Source: Mesocentrotus franciscanus
Taxonomy: Eukaryota > Echinodermata > Echinoidea > Camarodonta > Strongylocentrotidae
DNA: 64,000 bases
Assembly: GCA_037976565.1 (NCBI GenBank)
Contig: CP137680.1
Coordinates: forward strand, 18,887,675 to 18,951,674
Direction of reading: 5' to 3'
In this document: one piece after another, positions 24,881 to 37,229 of the stretch
How positions within the stretch are numbered: the first letter of the stretch is position 1
Layout of the letters: each line of letters begins with the position of its first letter
Position numbers and translations under genes: made by a program
Notes under the pieces: generated by a model
What the model was told of the DNA's origin: nothing
Database searches by the model: none
The model's input: the letters and a program-made list of their open reading frames with translations, nothing else

Positions 24881-26149
24881 AAACACACGCTTATTCACTG
24901 TGTCACGGTTTACGACTGTCTCTCCTCGCCTCTTCCCATCCTCTTCTTCCCATTTTCCGGTAGCGACTTGCTACTGACAGCGAAATATGCTTGACAATTG
25001 TTGAATCGCTGCACGTGACATCCACACAGTTGCACGGCGATGGTACGATGTGCTCATTCAGGAGCGTAGATAGATTATTTTATATGGAGATATCGAGAGG
25101 GGCGGTCGAATGAAATTTGAAAACATTTTTCATACTAAAAAATCTGTATACATTTCAACAACGGAAAAAGAGTTCAAAGGGGGTTTGATGATTCTGAAAT
25201 CATTGAAAATTGTAATAAAAAAAATGTGTGTGGGGGAGGGGGCACAAAACAGGCTTCATAATTCTCAAGTTTGCCGACAAGAGTTACGAGATTGTCTTGT
25301 TCTTGTCATAGATACATTCAAAGACTGAACAATTAAAAGTGTCAGTCATCATGCTGACAAGAATAAATAAAAGGAAATTTCCTAATGGACGAGATGAGGA
25401 TCATCCCTAACGGCACCTCCTCCCATTCGATGTGTGTGTGTGTTTGATATGACAGGTACCCATATCATATGATGCCCATCTAGCAAAATGGGTCCATCAG
25501 TCCGAAAATAATAGCCATTTAGTATGCCTGCACACGTAGAACGTAGCTCTTTATTGAAAATTTACATGAACGGCTAATAGATTGTGCACTTATAATTATT
25601 ATAATGATCATGTTTGAATGCGATCAAGGCTAGCTGTCAATCATCATGCTTATCTTAGATAATGGGGAAGTGGGGTTGATACAAATCGTCCATAGAATGT
25701 TTGCTAGCTAATTGCGTTTCTACTATTAATTGCCATGTTCATGAATCATTATTTGAACAATCGTTAGCATCAATTTACACAGTTTACATGACGTGGCGTA
25801 TCCTGTATACTGACATAAATCCTTTAGAAGTAAATATACATAAACTTTGTTATGCTTTAATTGTCTCACGAGTTATTTATTCTTTCCATAATACTGTCGA
25901 CTGACCTTGTGTCATTACATTTAAATTCTTCATTCTATGAAAATACAACTTTAGATCAATGGAAAGCTGAATGAATCTATAAACAAGTACGAATATAAAG
26001 GATTATACAATATTTTCCCTTTCAGTGTTGCACAAAAGCATATTAAAACCTAATTTCCGCACCTCTCCACATTACACCGCAGTTACGTTGACGACATAAC
26101 ATGTGGACCCGATCGGCTCGCCTATAATTATATCTGATATGAGCCTTGC
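24881..26149. other. Unassigned DNA
   Basis: No gene, RNA or repeat recognised. Confidence 0.5.
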
Positions 26150-26346
26150 TTAAAGCCCCTCTGTACTAGTTTGGCCAGGAGGGATTAGAGGGATTAGCGT
26201 GGTCACTGACAGGTGGTTATCTCATCAACTCAGCTCTCAATTAACATAATAAAAAAAAGGATCATGGGGGACCAATAGGCACCGCTAGGGCATTGTTTTC
26301 TATATAGAGGGAGCAAGTAGCTACAAGTAGTACAGTGTGGCTTTAA
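26150..26346 (+). mobile_element. TTAA element family C, copy C2
   Basis: TTAA at 26150-26153 and 26343-26346. Left TTAAAGCCCCTCTGTACTAG; right inverted TTAAAGCCACACTGTACTAC. Interior aligned with C1 throughout. Confidence 0.88.
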
Positions 26347-27161
26347 TTGATGCAAAGTCATTGTGAATATGCTTACTTCACATAAGATGATGTCATCAAG
26401 TCGATAGCTGTTTTTTAGGTCGACAACTTCCGCTTTTCAAAGCTGTAGATTTCGATTTTCCTGTTACCTCTCCGACAGACACTAAAATAGCAGATGCTTG
26501 ATATTATTGTAATCTATGGCTTATAAGCTTTCCGTTGATACATAATTCATTTTCATTTTTTACTTACGTGGTCTTTAATGTCAGCGTTTAGTTATCTAGG
26601 CTTTCGAAATACATTGTGTAAAGATAATAACCAGTAAAAGGGGTGCCAAAGCTCATTGTGTTTTACCGGGGTTTTTGTTTCACATCGATATATATATATA
26701 TATATTTATTGAATGTATTTGTGAGGTTGTGTGTATTCTAAAGTTCATAATTGTAATTGCATTTTTTCAAAACTATCCTGCAAACATTTAGAATGATTTT
26801 GTATCTGCGATGACCTGTATGCAGTGCGCTTCCTCGCTAACTTGTCATTCATGTTTAACGTTCCCTCATTTTTCAGACGAGGTCACAGAAAACATGATTG
26901 AGTTAAAGGCTAAAAAGAAAATAGAGATATCTGAAGGAGTTACCATGGAAATACATCACGTCTCCGTTTCGCTATACTCTTCAAAATATCAACATCTGTA
27001 CTTATCATGCCTTCGGCTATTATTATTCCATACATTTCCCCACTTATGGCACCTGCTTTCAACAATACGAATCATTTTTGTTTTCAATCCCTCGTCTGAT
27101 TATGGTTTATACAGGTGAAAGTTGTTTCCATATAAAGTTTACCCCCGCCCCGCCCCCCCCC
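26347..27161. other. Unassigned DNA with a short (TA)n
   Basis: (TA)n at about 26689-26705. A 102-residue frame at 26810-27118 is unrecognised. Confidence 0.45.
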
Positions 27162-27164
27162 CTC

Positions 27165-27196
<32 letters not shown>

Positions 27197-27401
27197 ATGT
27201 CTGTTCGTCTGTCTGTCTGTCTGTTTGTGTCTATCTGTCTGTTTCTCTGTCTGTCTGTCTCTCTCTATCTCTCTCTCTCTCTCTGTCTGTATAATATTTT
27301 CTCTCTCTCTATCCGTCTGTCTCTCTGTCACTGTCTGTCTGTATGTCTGTCTCTCTCTGTCTCTCTGTCTGTCTTTCTATTTATCTCTGTCTGTCCGTCT
27401 G

Positions 27402-27436
<35 letters not shown>

Positions 27437-27444
27437 CTGTCTGC

Positions 27445-27486
<42 letters not shown>
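27162..27486. repeat. (CT)n / (CTGT)n followed by (TA)n
   Basis: About 285 bases of CT and CTGT repeats followed by about 40 bases of TA. All long frames here are artefacts. Confidence 0.95.
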
Positions 27487-27488
<2 letters not shown>

Positions 27489-27606
27489 AATAAGGCAGAC
27501 TAATGGAACATGGTTGCCACTCCGAGTTTCACGCCTTGCGAGGGATCATCAGGCAACTTTGCTCTGCCTAGGCATTGAGAACTGTACGGAAGGATAGAGC
27601 AAAGCT
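27487..27606 (-). mobile_element. Penelope-like element remnant between two TA arrays
   Basis: A 120-bp non-repetitive island sits exactly between two long (TA)n runs. It contains a complete hammerhead fold (separate entry) and a further 9-bp inverted repeat CTTTGCTCT / AGAGCAAAG (27557-27565 and 27596-27604). Known of the family: Penelope-like elements carry minimal type I hammerheads and some insert into microsatellites. No reverse transcriptase is present, so the identity rests on ribozyme plus context. Confidence 0.55.
27513..27557 (-). ncRNA. Minimal type I hammerhead ribozyme fold (probably inactive)
   Basis: Read 5' to 3' on the minus strand: GTTGC (stem I), CTGATGA core, about 15 bases forming a short stem II (CGC-AAG-GCG), then GAAA, stem III ACT/AGT around CGG, one base at the cleavage position, and GCAAC, which pairs perfectly with GTTGC. 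All conserved core bases CUGAUGA and GAAA are present in the right order. The base at position 17 is G, whereas active hammerheads need A, C or U; stem II is also offset by unpaired bases. So the copy is expected to be inactive. Fold by eye only. Confidence 0.6.
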
Positions 27607-27608
27607 AA

Positions 27609-27700
<92 letters not shown>

Positions 27701-27800
27701 CTGTCTGTCTGTCCCTCTCTCTCACTCTAAGTCCGTTCGTTTCTGTCTGTATGTATCTTTCTTTGCCTCTCTCTCTCTCTCTTTCTGTCTGTCTCTCTCG
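27607..27800. repeat. (TA)n - (TG)n - (CTGT)n compound microsatellite
   Basis: About 65 bases of TA, then about 30 of TG, then CTGT/CT repeats. Confidence 0.95.
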
Positions 27801-27999
27801 GGGAAGAGCAGCTGTTCTCTCTCCTTAAATAATTCTGCATTCAACTTCATAGTATACTCACTGTCATACTTTATAAAGTATCATTACCATATTGTCAATA
27901 TAATTGTTATGAATAATGTTATTGCGATTATTATTATCATTATTATTATTAATAGTAGTAGTAGTAGTAATAGGCCAGTACTAGTATTGGATAAGTCGT

Positions 28000-28294
28000 A
28001 GTAGCAGTATCATCACCATCATTATTTTATATTTTAATTTCATATCATATTTGTATTTATTAATTATTATGTTATTTTATTTATCACGCTTGTTACATTT
28101 ATTTTCATTGTATTTTATTCAGTTGATTTTAAATCCGCTCTTATTTTATTGTTGTAATTGTTTAATTTGTATTGCGTCTTCTTCTGTATTGTATACAGTT
28201 TGTATGTGATTTTGTTTAATGAATGCACGGACTTGCAGAAGAACAGCCGTTGGCTGAAGCAAGTGATCCGTGTTAAAAATTTTTAAAATGATTT

Positions 28295-28320
<26 letters not shown>
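28000..28320 (+). repeat. AT-rich block with possible non-LTR element 3' end and T-run
   Basis: TTTATT-rich sequence, then GAAGAACAGCCGTTGGCTGA (28239-28258) and GATCCGTGTTAAA before a 26-base T run (about 28291-28316). The GAACAGC-type motif near the end recalls CR1/L2-like 3' tails, from memory only. (ATT)n-like repeats follow. Confidence 0.3.
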
Positions 28321-28327
<7 letters not shown>

Positions 28328-29145
28328 CTATAATTATATTATTACCGTTATCATTGTTATTATTTTTGTTATTATTATTAACACTACTATTTTTTACCTT
28401 GTAAGGATTATTATGAATATTATTAGTATCATTGTCTGCATTATTTTCCCACTATGTGATTTTATTTATTTATATTTCAATAGTCTAAACAACTATAGTT
28501 TACTGCATGACGACTGATTCAGGAGGACGGACGGACGGTTTCACGACAAGAACTTGATATTCCCACACTCACACACACATACCGTGCTAAAAACAGACAG
28601 GTAGGGAACCCTTGCCCAGATCAGAGTTCTCGTTTGTGGCAAAGATATGCTATAAGCACGTTTAATCACTATTTTCGAGTCGATCGAAATGTGAAGGAAA
28701 ACAGACACATTCATTATCAGCAAAACAAAGTAAAACACAAATGAAATATGGTGAATGTAACATAATGAATGAACTAAGTATGACACGGAAATAGGAGATA
28801 AAACAATACCACACTGATATGATTATGCAACTTAAGTAAGATAAGGGCACACATCTGTTGGAATATTAATGCCAATGACTTATTGATCCTTGCTTTCATA
28901 TTGATTGTACATTTCATCCATAACCAGTATATACCGAAGTCTTATGCCAATCATTTTCGATTCGGAACCTTTATTTTATTTCATTTTTTTTAAATATAAT
29001 ACCTTTATATCTCATACTAAATCTTTAACAAATAAATAAATAGACATTTGAAGGTTTTTGATCTCCATATGTAAAGCCTGCTGGAGACTTCTTTCGAGTG
29101 AAAATGTACTTATGATCGTAGTTTTCACATAATTTATACACCGGT
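28321..29145. other. Unassigned AT-rich DNA
   Basis: Short GGAC repeat (28523-28538) and otherwise nothing recognised. Minus frames 28541-28850 lack motifs. Confidence 0.45.
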
Positions 29146-29383
29146 GCCCATAAATTTGGAATAGTTTTTATCTAACTCTTGTCAAGAACTGATTGTGACA
29201 ATATTATTCACTCCTGATAAAAATTTATATCTTCTCAACGTTTTTTTGATCAGTCTCGACGGCTGTTTGTATTGATCAAATTAAGCTTTGAGAAGATATA
29301 TGTGTTATTTATCAAGACTAATTCATATTGTCACAATCATCTCATCAAAAAAGGTAGCGAAGATGTATCTCAATATTATGGGC
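29146..29383. mobile_element. Hairpin element, 238 bp
   Basis: The two halves are inverted copies over nearly the whole length. Both arms begin GCCCATAA and share GATTGTGACAATAT, CTTGATAAA-like and ATATCTTCTCAA blocks. The centre is near 29265. Fits a foldback MITE with GCCCATAA ends; no target duplication identified. Confidence 0.75.
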
Positions 29384-32244
29384 AAAAGTGTATTTACACA
29401 ATGCAAGTGAACTTTATTTCTGCTCTGGCCATGAAATGGAATTGTTTCGTCATATGTTTCATAAACCGTCGAACGAATATCGTTTTTTCACTATCACCCC
29501 CAAAACGGCCGTTTGTCGCTATCGTGCGAAGTCACACTGCCTACAGGGTGTGTAGGAGGACGGGTGCAAGTCACTTTTTGACAGAGCATAAATTCTTTGT
29601 TGGCAATGTTATGGCAATAGATCATCCCGGTCAAACTCCCACACAGCTTGATTATTTATTCATCCTCTAATACGTCAAATAGTTCTAAAATCAAGCGAGA
29701 ACAGTCCCTAAAAAGCATTTTGTTTTGCATGTGATTTATGTATTACCAAAACTCGCGGTACCATGCGTTGTGCATGTGCCCCATTGTTGCGGTGCCCGGC
29801 TAATAGCTACAAAAAAGCTATTTGGGCGATATTGCTGATGGATAGTTGATTTTAGTCGCTCCTGGTTGATGAATGCGTATCTTGATAAAGCGTTTAATAT
29901 TTACAGCACAATCTTAAAGACCTTCGACAAATCAGCTCAAGGGCAATTTCTAATCCATCAAGGTATTTACTACTGTGGAGTTGTTAATGTTATATGTCTT
30001 CTTGAAGTGAACAACACTTACAAATAACAAGAAGTGATATAAACTTCATGATACAACGCTTAAGAATGTCCTTCTTGTTTCAGTTAACCATATACCACTC
30101 ATTTTCAATATTCCTTCAGTAATAATGGCGTACAATTTTATTTCATTTGTTGTTGTTATTATGATATAATCACTTATACATTATACTATTCTTCAACTGG
30201 TTGGACTGAAACAGCCAACAAAACATTGTGATAAAAAAGTCAATAATCATAAAACAGGGAAAAATCAAGACAGTGTCCTTTTCCAAGTGTGAAAACAGAT
30301 TTTTTAAAGTTCAAGATTTGGAACCTAAACTTATAACTAACATGGTTTTAATATCATCAAGAATGTTTAATTCTTTATTACACATTTTCCTCTTTCATTC
30401 TCAATAATTATGTGTGGAGGAAAGGGGAGGGGGTACAATATCGGCATCATTCGCCCACTGCAGCAATAATATGTTACGTAACGTGATGCAATCATTGCGA
30501 TGACACGAACATAAAAAAAGTTGCTGGGAAGTTTGTTTCTCCTCAGGTGAAATATTAAACAAAGTGGTAGGAAATCATTCAGATACCATCCCGGGTTGTA
30601 CATTCTAACAACGGCAACCTGCACCTATATATATGAGGACTGCTGTGTATATATACGCTATAGTCTACACACATTGTCCTTCGAGCAAAGCCGGTAGCCA
30701 TCGGGGTGGAAGGGTCCTACGTGTATATACCGTTATCTTGCATTCCTTGCGTATATTTACACTGCAATTCACCCAAAATCATAGATAGAATACCAAATGA
30801 TATGTTACATAACAAAAATATATACTTAAAGAATAGCATGATAGTGATGATACTGTTTACACGTTTCTTCCCAAATTTTCTCTTGCAACCTAAACTGTAC
30901 ACGAGATTTAACAAATTTGCTTGTGTGTTCTTGTAGGCCATGGGAAACGAGGTGGCACCAAAAAAACATCTATCTTACGATTGTTCTCAGTTTCCAGAGG
31001 AAAATCGAATTATTCACGCATTGCACTTTAATTGTGTTTTCGCGTTGATTTATCGATAGACTTAGCTAATGAATAACTAGCGCTGAAACAGATGCAAAAA
31101 CACATTGTATTGCTGACCATATAAAGCCCCTTAAAACATTGATTTTCCCCAGCTTCCGGCCGATTTGTCAAATCTTTAACCCAACAATGCACACCGAGAG
31201 AAAAAATATGTTATGGATTCAATGCTTCTTTCTTCGAAATCTGATTACCCTAGCCAAATAACTCCATGGCCGTTGTGTAGAAAACAAACAGGAAAAGCAT
31301 GGATCTTGGACTACGTGCAATAGGCGCCATTTTGAAAAAGGATGGACATGACTGTTTGTGTAATAACTTAAGTCAGGGAGGTATGTGCATGTGCTTGCAT
31401 ATTGCGGCGTCCCTAATCTCAGCTGTTTGGGTTACATTAATCAAACATCGGCGGTGTTGACGCCGAATTTCGATTGCCAAACACCTTAGCATGTACGCTA
31501 GTGCCTCTTAACACGATAATGTCATTATACTAATCCTGTTGGTGATATAAGATAGTGTAGCATCCTTTTCAACATTACATATTTAAAAGCACTCTTCCTG
31601 CTTTGGGAGTTCAAACCAAGTATGACGAAATTTCATTCAACTATCGCAAAAGTCCACATCGCTTTAGTTTGAACAGGAAATTGGAAAATGGGGGACGCGA
31701 GTTCATTTGTTTAAGTGCAATTTAAAGCGATACGCAACTTTCATGGGCGCAATTGAGCTACCATAACACTGCGCAGCGAGTGTGACCGAAATACGGGGTG
31801 GAGTGTATGCTAATAAATTACTTTTCACTGTATGAAAGCCAAGAGAACATAAGGACCACTTAATGGGGTAGAAGATGAAAAGAGATGAAAAACCATCATT
31901 CATTTTAGATCGAATTATTTTCCTGAACTCTGCACCTTTATCATTAGACCTACATAATCTGAAAGCACAGTAAGGTAACTGATGTAACTGAGTGCTTCGA
32001 AAATGTCGTGCGACTGACTATCAGATTGTTATTCCATTTACGGAGTGTTACCTTGGTAACGTTATAAAGTGAGAGTAAACTAACTTATGCCTCTACATTA
32101 ATGCATAATGAATAGGGGCAAGGTGTTTGATATATTGTGCACCGAGCAGGAAAGTGATTAGAGTAACCCATTTCAATAAAAAGATAATAACTTGCTCTTA
32201 TTGATCCAGGGTAGCCACATCAGTATTCAAACTGCTCTTCCTGC
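29384..32244. other. Unassigned DNA, 2.9 kb
   Basis: No supported gene. The 132-residue frame at 29272-29670 overlaps the hairpin element and has no domain. At 31720 a TTTAAAGCGATACGCAAC start resembles the TTAA-element ends, and a similar one lies at about 52834, but no partner end was found for either. Confidence 0.4.
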
Positions 32245-32441
32245 AGGCCCTGCAAGTATCATTACCCCAGCAATCATTGCCAGGGCATGCCAGGTAACCA
32301 TTAACAGCAGAGTGGAGAGTGGCCATGATGGCAAATGTGGATTAAAATCCTGCCAAAGAGCATTAGTGCCGGGTTGGGATTCGAACCCTCAACCCTTGGA
32401 TTGACAGTCAAGTGAACGAACCACTACACCGCGACACCTCC
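32245..32441 (-). repeat. tRNA-derived SINE, copy 1
   Basis: Minus-strand head: A-box-like CGGTGTAGTGG, B box GGGTTCGAATCCC, then a body GCACTAATGCTCTTTGGCAG...CCACATTTGCCA shared with the copies at 41 kb and 56.6 kb. A 3' part with GGTAATGATACTTGCAGGGC is shared with the 41 kb copy. From memory this body is like SINEs of sea urchins and other marine invertebrates (SURF-like), but the name is not verified. Confidence 0.8.
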
Positions 32442-33284
32442 ACAATAAGTGTTGGATCCACAATTTGACTATGCAAGTGCAAATTGGGGTCGGGGCTGAA
32501 TGATTCCGTGCTTTTTTTTTTTAATTCCAAGAAAAGGGTTTCACGGGTTTTGATGACAGCATGTTATTTCTTTATATGGAACATGTGCTTAAATAAAGGT
32601 CGTAAAAGAAAATGGCTGTACCGGTTTTGTATACTAGCTGTATTATGTGGTCAAAGAAGAAGGTTACCTAAGTTTGCGGGACAGGTATTACGTGCTTAGA
32701 ATCGTAATATTAACGAAGGGCAACACAGCAGGTGTTTTGCTCAAAGTTGTTATATGATCTATTTGCTTCATGGTGGAGGTTTCTAAAACCACTCCACTGT
32801 GATCTGTTAAAATTTGATGCAAAAGAGACGTCAAGTCAATATTCTCTTTCATATTCAGCATTGAAATACAAATAAGATAAATTCAGGGATAAACCGTGTA
32901 ATTATGACATAGATTTAACATCATCATTAAATTGTGAACTTTCCCTGGCAGACAGTTCAAGATTAAATTAGTCGGTCAATGAATCTTGAGGTGTTTTAGG
33001 GTATACCTTTAAACTACCAAGAAATGTCGACTAATTGAGACAAATTGTTCTCCTTTTTCAACCACTCAGGACTAGGGATGCAATGTATTTGTTTTTCACC
33101 TGAAGACAGCGTATTCGATATATCCAAAAAAAATCGACCTAGAGAGTGACATGGATGTGATGCAAGGACTAGGAAACAGCCGAACGGAATTCAGTGCACG
33201 TAATTTGGAAGGGATCGGTTTACTGTTCGGTGACTTGCTGACCCTGTTTTCAAATATTTTTTTTCTTCTCAAGATCTTACTATC
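32442..33284. other. Unassigned DNA
   Basis: No gene or repeat recognised. Confidence 0.5.
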
Positions 33285-34606
33285 TATTTCTCTTATTCTC
33301 ACTCTTACTTACTCTCGGTCTCCATCTCTCTTTCTCTCCCCTCTCTCACTCACCCCTCTCTCTCTCTCTCCCCTCTCTCACTCACCCCTCTCTCTCACCC
33401 CCCTCTCTCTCTCTCTCTATCCCTCTCTCTTTCACTCTGTCTCCCCCTCTTTTTTCTTTCTTCCATCTCTTCCATCTCCCTTTCTCTACCTCTCCCTCTC
33501 TTTTCTCTCAGTTCAATTTAAGTCAATTTTATTCATTCTTATAAAAGCATATACTCGTACCAATCAGAAGTACAGAATAGATGAAAATCATTATACGTGG
33601 AATCAAGGGTACCATAAAAGACCAAGGCGGTCATGTCAAGATAGTCCCCTTTGTAGTTTGCATTTCCTTCCTATTGCTCTCCCCCACAACACATTTATAT
33701 CATCCACTTTCACCGCACCCCTTCTTTTTCTTCTCCGAGCTCCATCCTCCACCTCATTCTCGTCCTCTTCCCATCATCCCCATCACTCACACCCATTCTT
33801 CGTCCCCCTTCAGCTTTGCTTCTTCCTCCCAGTCTTTCTCTTATCTTCTCTCTTTCACCCACACTATAGAGACATTTGTCCTCTCTTATGCAACTTCCTC
33901 CGAATCCTTCTGCCTCTTTTCCTTCTTAGTTTATCTCTATAATCTAACTACCTATATCTACCCCTCTCTCTCTCTCTCTCTATCTATCTCCCCTCTCCGC
34001 TCTCTCTGCCTCTCTCTCTCTCTCTCTCTGTCACCCACTCTCTCACTCGCTTCTTTCTCTTTATTCCCCCCTCTCTCTCTTTCTCTTTTACCCGTCCCTT
34101 TCTTGAGCTCTCTCATGTTCCCTTTTTGTTTTGCACATCATTGCACCTTCAGCGTTGATAATTCGAGATCGATTTTCTGTCTGTCTGTCTCTTCCTCTTT
34201 CACTATTTACCCTTCACCTCTCACCACTCACCCCATGCATGCATCAATGCTTCCTCCCTTCTCCTGCGATTCATTTCCATTTTATTTGTTCTCCCCTTTC
34301 CCTTTGTCTTGCGTCTATTTTGTTTCACGTTGAACATTTTTAAAACATGACTAGAATAATTATCTCTTTCACGTCTTTCTTTCTTCAACACATTTTGTAA
34401 ATTAAAAAAAAAAAAAAAAATTATCTGTCTCCAGAAACTGGATCGGAATATATCCCCCCCCCTTCTCTCCTTCTCCCACTCTTCATTTATCTCCCCTTCC
34501 CCCTCTTTCTCTCTCTCTCTCTCTGCCCTCTACCTTATCCTCCCCCTTCTTAACACACTCTCTCGTTCTTTCCCGCCTTTCTCTTCACCCATTCTATTTC
34601 CTATTC

Positions 34607-34990
34607 ACTGTATGATATCTAAGGTAGATACGAAAACATCATCTCCTATTCAATGCCACGCCATTTTGCTTGCTGTCAATCTACACCCGTAACCTCCCCA
34701 TTAATATTCAACTCACTTCTCTCCATGATTCTAAACACATGCAAGGCACATTACATGCAATTTCTTCTCTTCCGTTGTGTTTTCTCTCCTTTTACCTCTT
34801 TCTTCTCATCTTATATATATATATATATATATATCTGTCCTCTTCTCACACTCTCTTGGTTTTCACGCCTTACTCTCCCCCATTCTTCTCCCCATTCCCT
34901 GTATGAAATCTAAGGTAGATACGAAAACATCATCTCTTATTCAATGCCATGCCATTTTACTTGCTATCATTATCTATACATCTACCCTCC
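34607..34990. repeat. Duplicated ~90-bp segment, spacing about 291 bp
   Basis: ATCTAAGGTAGATACGAAAA followed by CATCATCTC and TATTCAATGCCA occurs at about 34617 and again at about 34908 with similar downstream sequence (CCTCCCCAT followed by TAATATTC or CAATATCC). Confidence 0.8.
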
Positions 34991-35140
34991 CCATCAATAT
35001 CCCCTTCTCTCTCTCTCTCTCTCTCCTCCCTTCTCTCTCTCTCTCTCTCCCTTCCTCTCTTTCTCTCGCTCGTCCCCTCTCTCCCTCCGTCTCCAGGCTC
35101 GTCCCCCCTCTCTCTCTCTCTCTCTCTCTCCCCTTATCTC

Positions 35141-35419
35141 TTCCTTCCCCGTATCTCACACTTCATCTCTTTTCAGTCACTCACTCCACGTCTCCCCCTG
35201 CAAGCAATCACATTTAGATGTTAACATTCTGTGCATCTCTCCCTGCCCCGTCGCCCTCTCCCCTCTTTCTCCCTCTCTCTCTCTATTTCTCTCTCCCCCC
35301 CTCTCTCTCTCCCTTTCTCTCTTCCTTCCCCGTATCTCACACTTCATCACTTTTCAGTCACTCACTCCACGTCTCCCCCTGCAAGCAATCACATTTAGAT
35401 GTTAACATTCTGTGCATCT
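35141..35419. repeat. 98-bp direct duplication, spacing 181 bp
   Basis: 35141-35238 and 35322-35419 are identical except for one base (T to A in CATCTCTTTT / CATCACTTTT). Both start TTCCTTCCCCGTATCTCACA and end GTTAACATTCTGTGCATCT. Very recent duplication. Confidence 0.95.
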
Positions 35420-35420
35420 T

Positions 35421-36669
35421 GACAAAAAAAAAACCGGCAGAAAGATGAGAAGTCGCTAAACACGATTCTATTCTGCTACCCACCCAAGCTAGACACGTCC
35501 AATTTGATTTTACATGGAGAGGCATCAAGTATGTACGTGGAAGACGTGCCTAGGGATAATAAAAAGATGCCCGCTACTAACCAACCGTGGCGTTTTCCTC
35601 TCAATGCATCTGAAATTCGCTATTAGAATTGATATCATGCTCCTTTCATCTCTTCCCGATTCTTCTTTCTTTTTTTTCTTTTTTGCTGAGGTAGAAAACA
35701 CTTAATTAAAGGAAAACCCCGAGAGCCTGCATATCATTAAATGGTGGAATTCATTCATAACAGGAATTAAATTATACAGTCTGTATTTAGGAGAAGGAGC
35801 TATGTGCATGGCTAAACGAATGTAGTCCCTCCACTCTTTATTTTCTAAAAACATCAATTTTGTTCTGAATAGGTCGATAAAATTGATTTCGTCTCAACCT
35901 TATATTGGAAAATATATCACCATGACATAGCATTCAGAAGCGTTTGGAAATTAAACCTATTTTCTGGTCATAGTGAGAATACTATATAAATTATATTGCA
36001 TTAATATTCGCAATTTGCTATGATATTAATCATCATTAATTTTGTTGCCTTCGTTCTCAGCACTACACATTGGTATTTACTCTCGAGTATGAATTTCATG
36101 TACCTTACGCCAAAGTTGACAAACAATATTCAGACAATTTCGGGGCTATTTTAATTGTTAAATTGTACCTTTAATACATCAAAACTTAACCTGCTGATGC
36201 AGGGGCGAGGTAAAACGAGCGCGGTATTATACCACGTATACAACAAACGGTTACTAGAATGTTTCGTTCACAAAAATAGGATTGCCCCGTCCTCGGCACT
36301 GCATGTTGATTAGAACTGGGCCCATTAAACATATCTATTTTCGTGTTTTATATGCATACAACGGAAATTGACGTTTTCTGCGATGACTTGTGCGGACAGT
36401 TAACCCAATTAATGATCTGTTTAATACACGACCCTCTTGTGAATTAATTATCAGGTCCAGACGTAACAATAATAGACTATAAATCTGCAGATAAGTTATA
36501 TTTCAGGAAGTAGTTTTTATTCATTACAGAGAAATGACGCAATGTTTACGTAATCATTTGTCTCAGGTACGCTTGAAATTAAATGTCATTTTATTTTCGT
36601 CACTCGTGTCTCTTTTCAATGTTTTCTCCCAGATCTTCCTTACGCCTCTACCTCCCTATACAGTATATG
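35421..36669. other. Unassigned DNA
   Basis: Nothing recognised. Confidence 0.5.
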
Positions 36670-36895
36670 TAATGTCATACTCCCTCTCTCTCCCTCTCAT
36701 TATCTCTCTCTCTCTCTCTGTCTCTCTAACTCTCCCTTTAACATCTTCTCCCTATCTCTCTTACTCTGTCACTGTCCTGTCTATGTATTCCCATCTCTCC
36801 TTTCATGCTTTCTCTCTCTCTCTCTCTCCCTCCCTCTCCCTCCCTCTTCCCTCTGTCTTTTTTTCTCTCTCTCTGTCTCTCTCTCTCAATCTTTG

Positions 36896-36926
<31 letters not shown>

Positions 36927-36990
36927 TGATCTCTCTCTTTGTCTCTTGTTCTCTCTCTCTCTCTCTCTCTTCGTATGTCTCTCATTGTAT
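36670..36990. repeat. Polypyrimidine (CT)n tract
   Basis: CT-rich low-complexity DNA; frames inside are artefacts. Confidence 0.93.
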
Positions 36991-37229
36991 TTTAATCTAT
37001 ATTTCTCTCTTCCTCTTCCCTTTCAATGAACGTAATACATTCAATGTCCCCAAGTATATCAGTTAACATATTCTCTTACAGTTAAAAGTGGTAACTCCCT
37101 CCCCCAACATTAGCCTAAGCTGTTCCACACTTTTACAAACATTATGATAATCCGTTATGGTAACCGCATACCACGGCGGAAACACAAGTTCGTTAAGAAG
37201 ACTTCAATAGAGTTAATACAGCAAAAAAA

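Larger units (their letters stand above)
33285..35420. repeat. Two-kilobase polypyrimidine field with local duplications
   Basis: The plus strand is predominantly C and T for about 2.1 kb, with (CT)n blocks at about 33300-33510, 33960-34110, 34500-34530 and 34995-35320 and a (TA)n at about 34814-34835. Overlapping frames up to 263 residues are Ser/Leu/Pro artefacts in all frames. CAATTTTATTCATTCTTATAA at about 33523 looks like an inverted retroelement tail. Confidence 0.9.

Noticed and set aside
29272..29670. 132-residue open frame
   Set aside because: Starts inside a hairpin element and has no domain.
32371..32441. Functional tRNA gene
   Set aside because: The A and B boxes are present but the sequence continues into a shared SINE body, and the acceptor and anticodon stems do not pair well.
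33151..35448. Open frames of 130-263 residues across 33-35 kb
   Set aside because: They lie in polypyrimidine DNA and are Ser/Leu/Pro/Phe low complexity, overlapping in several frames with no domains.
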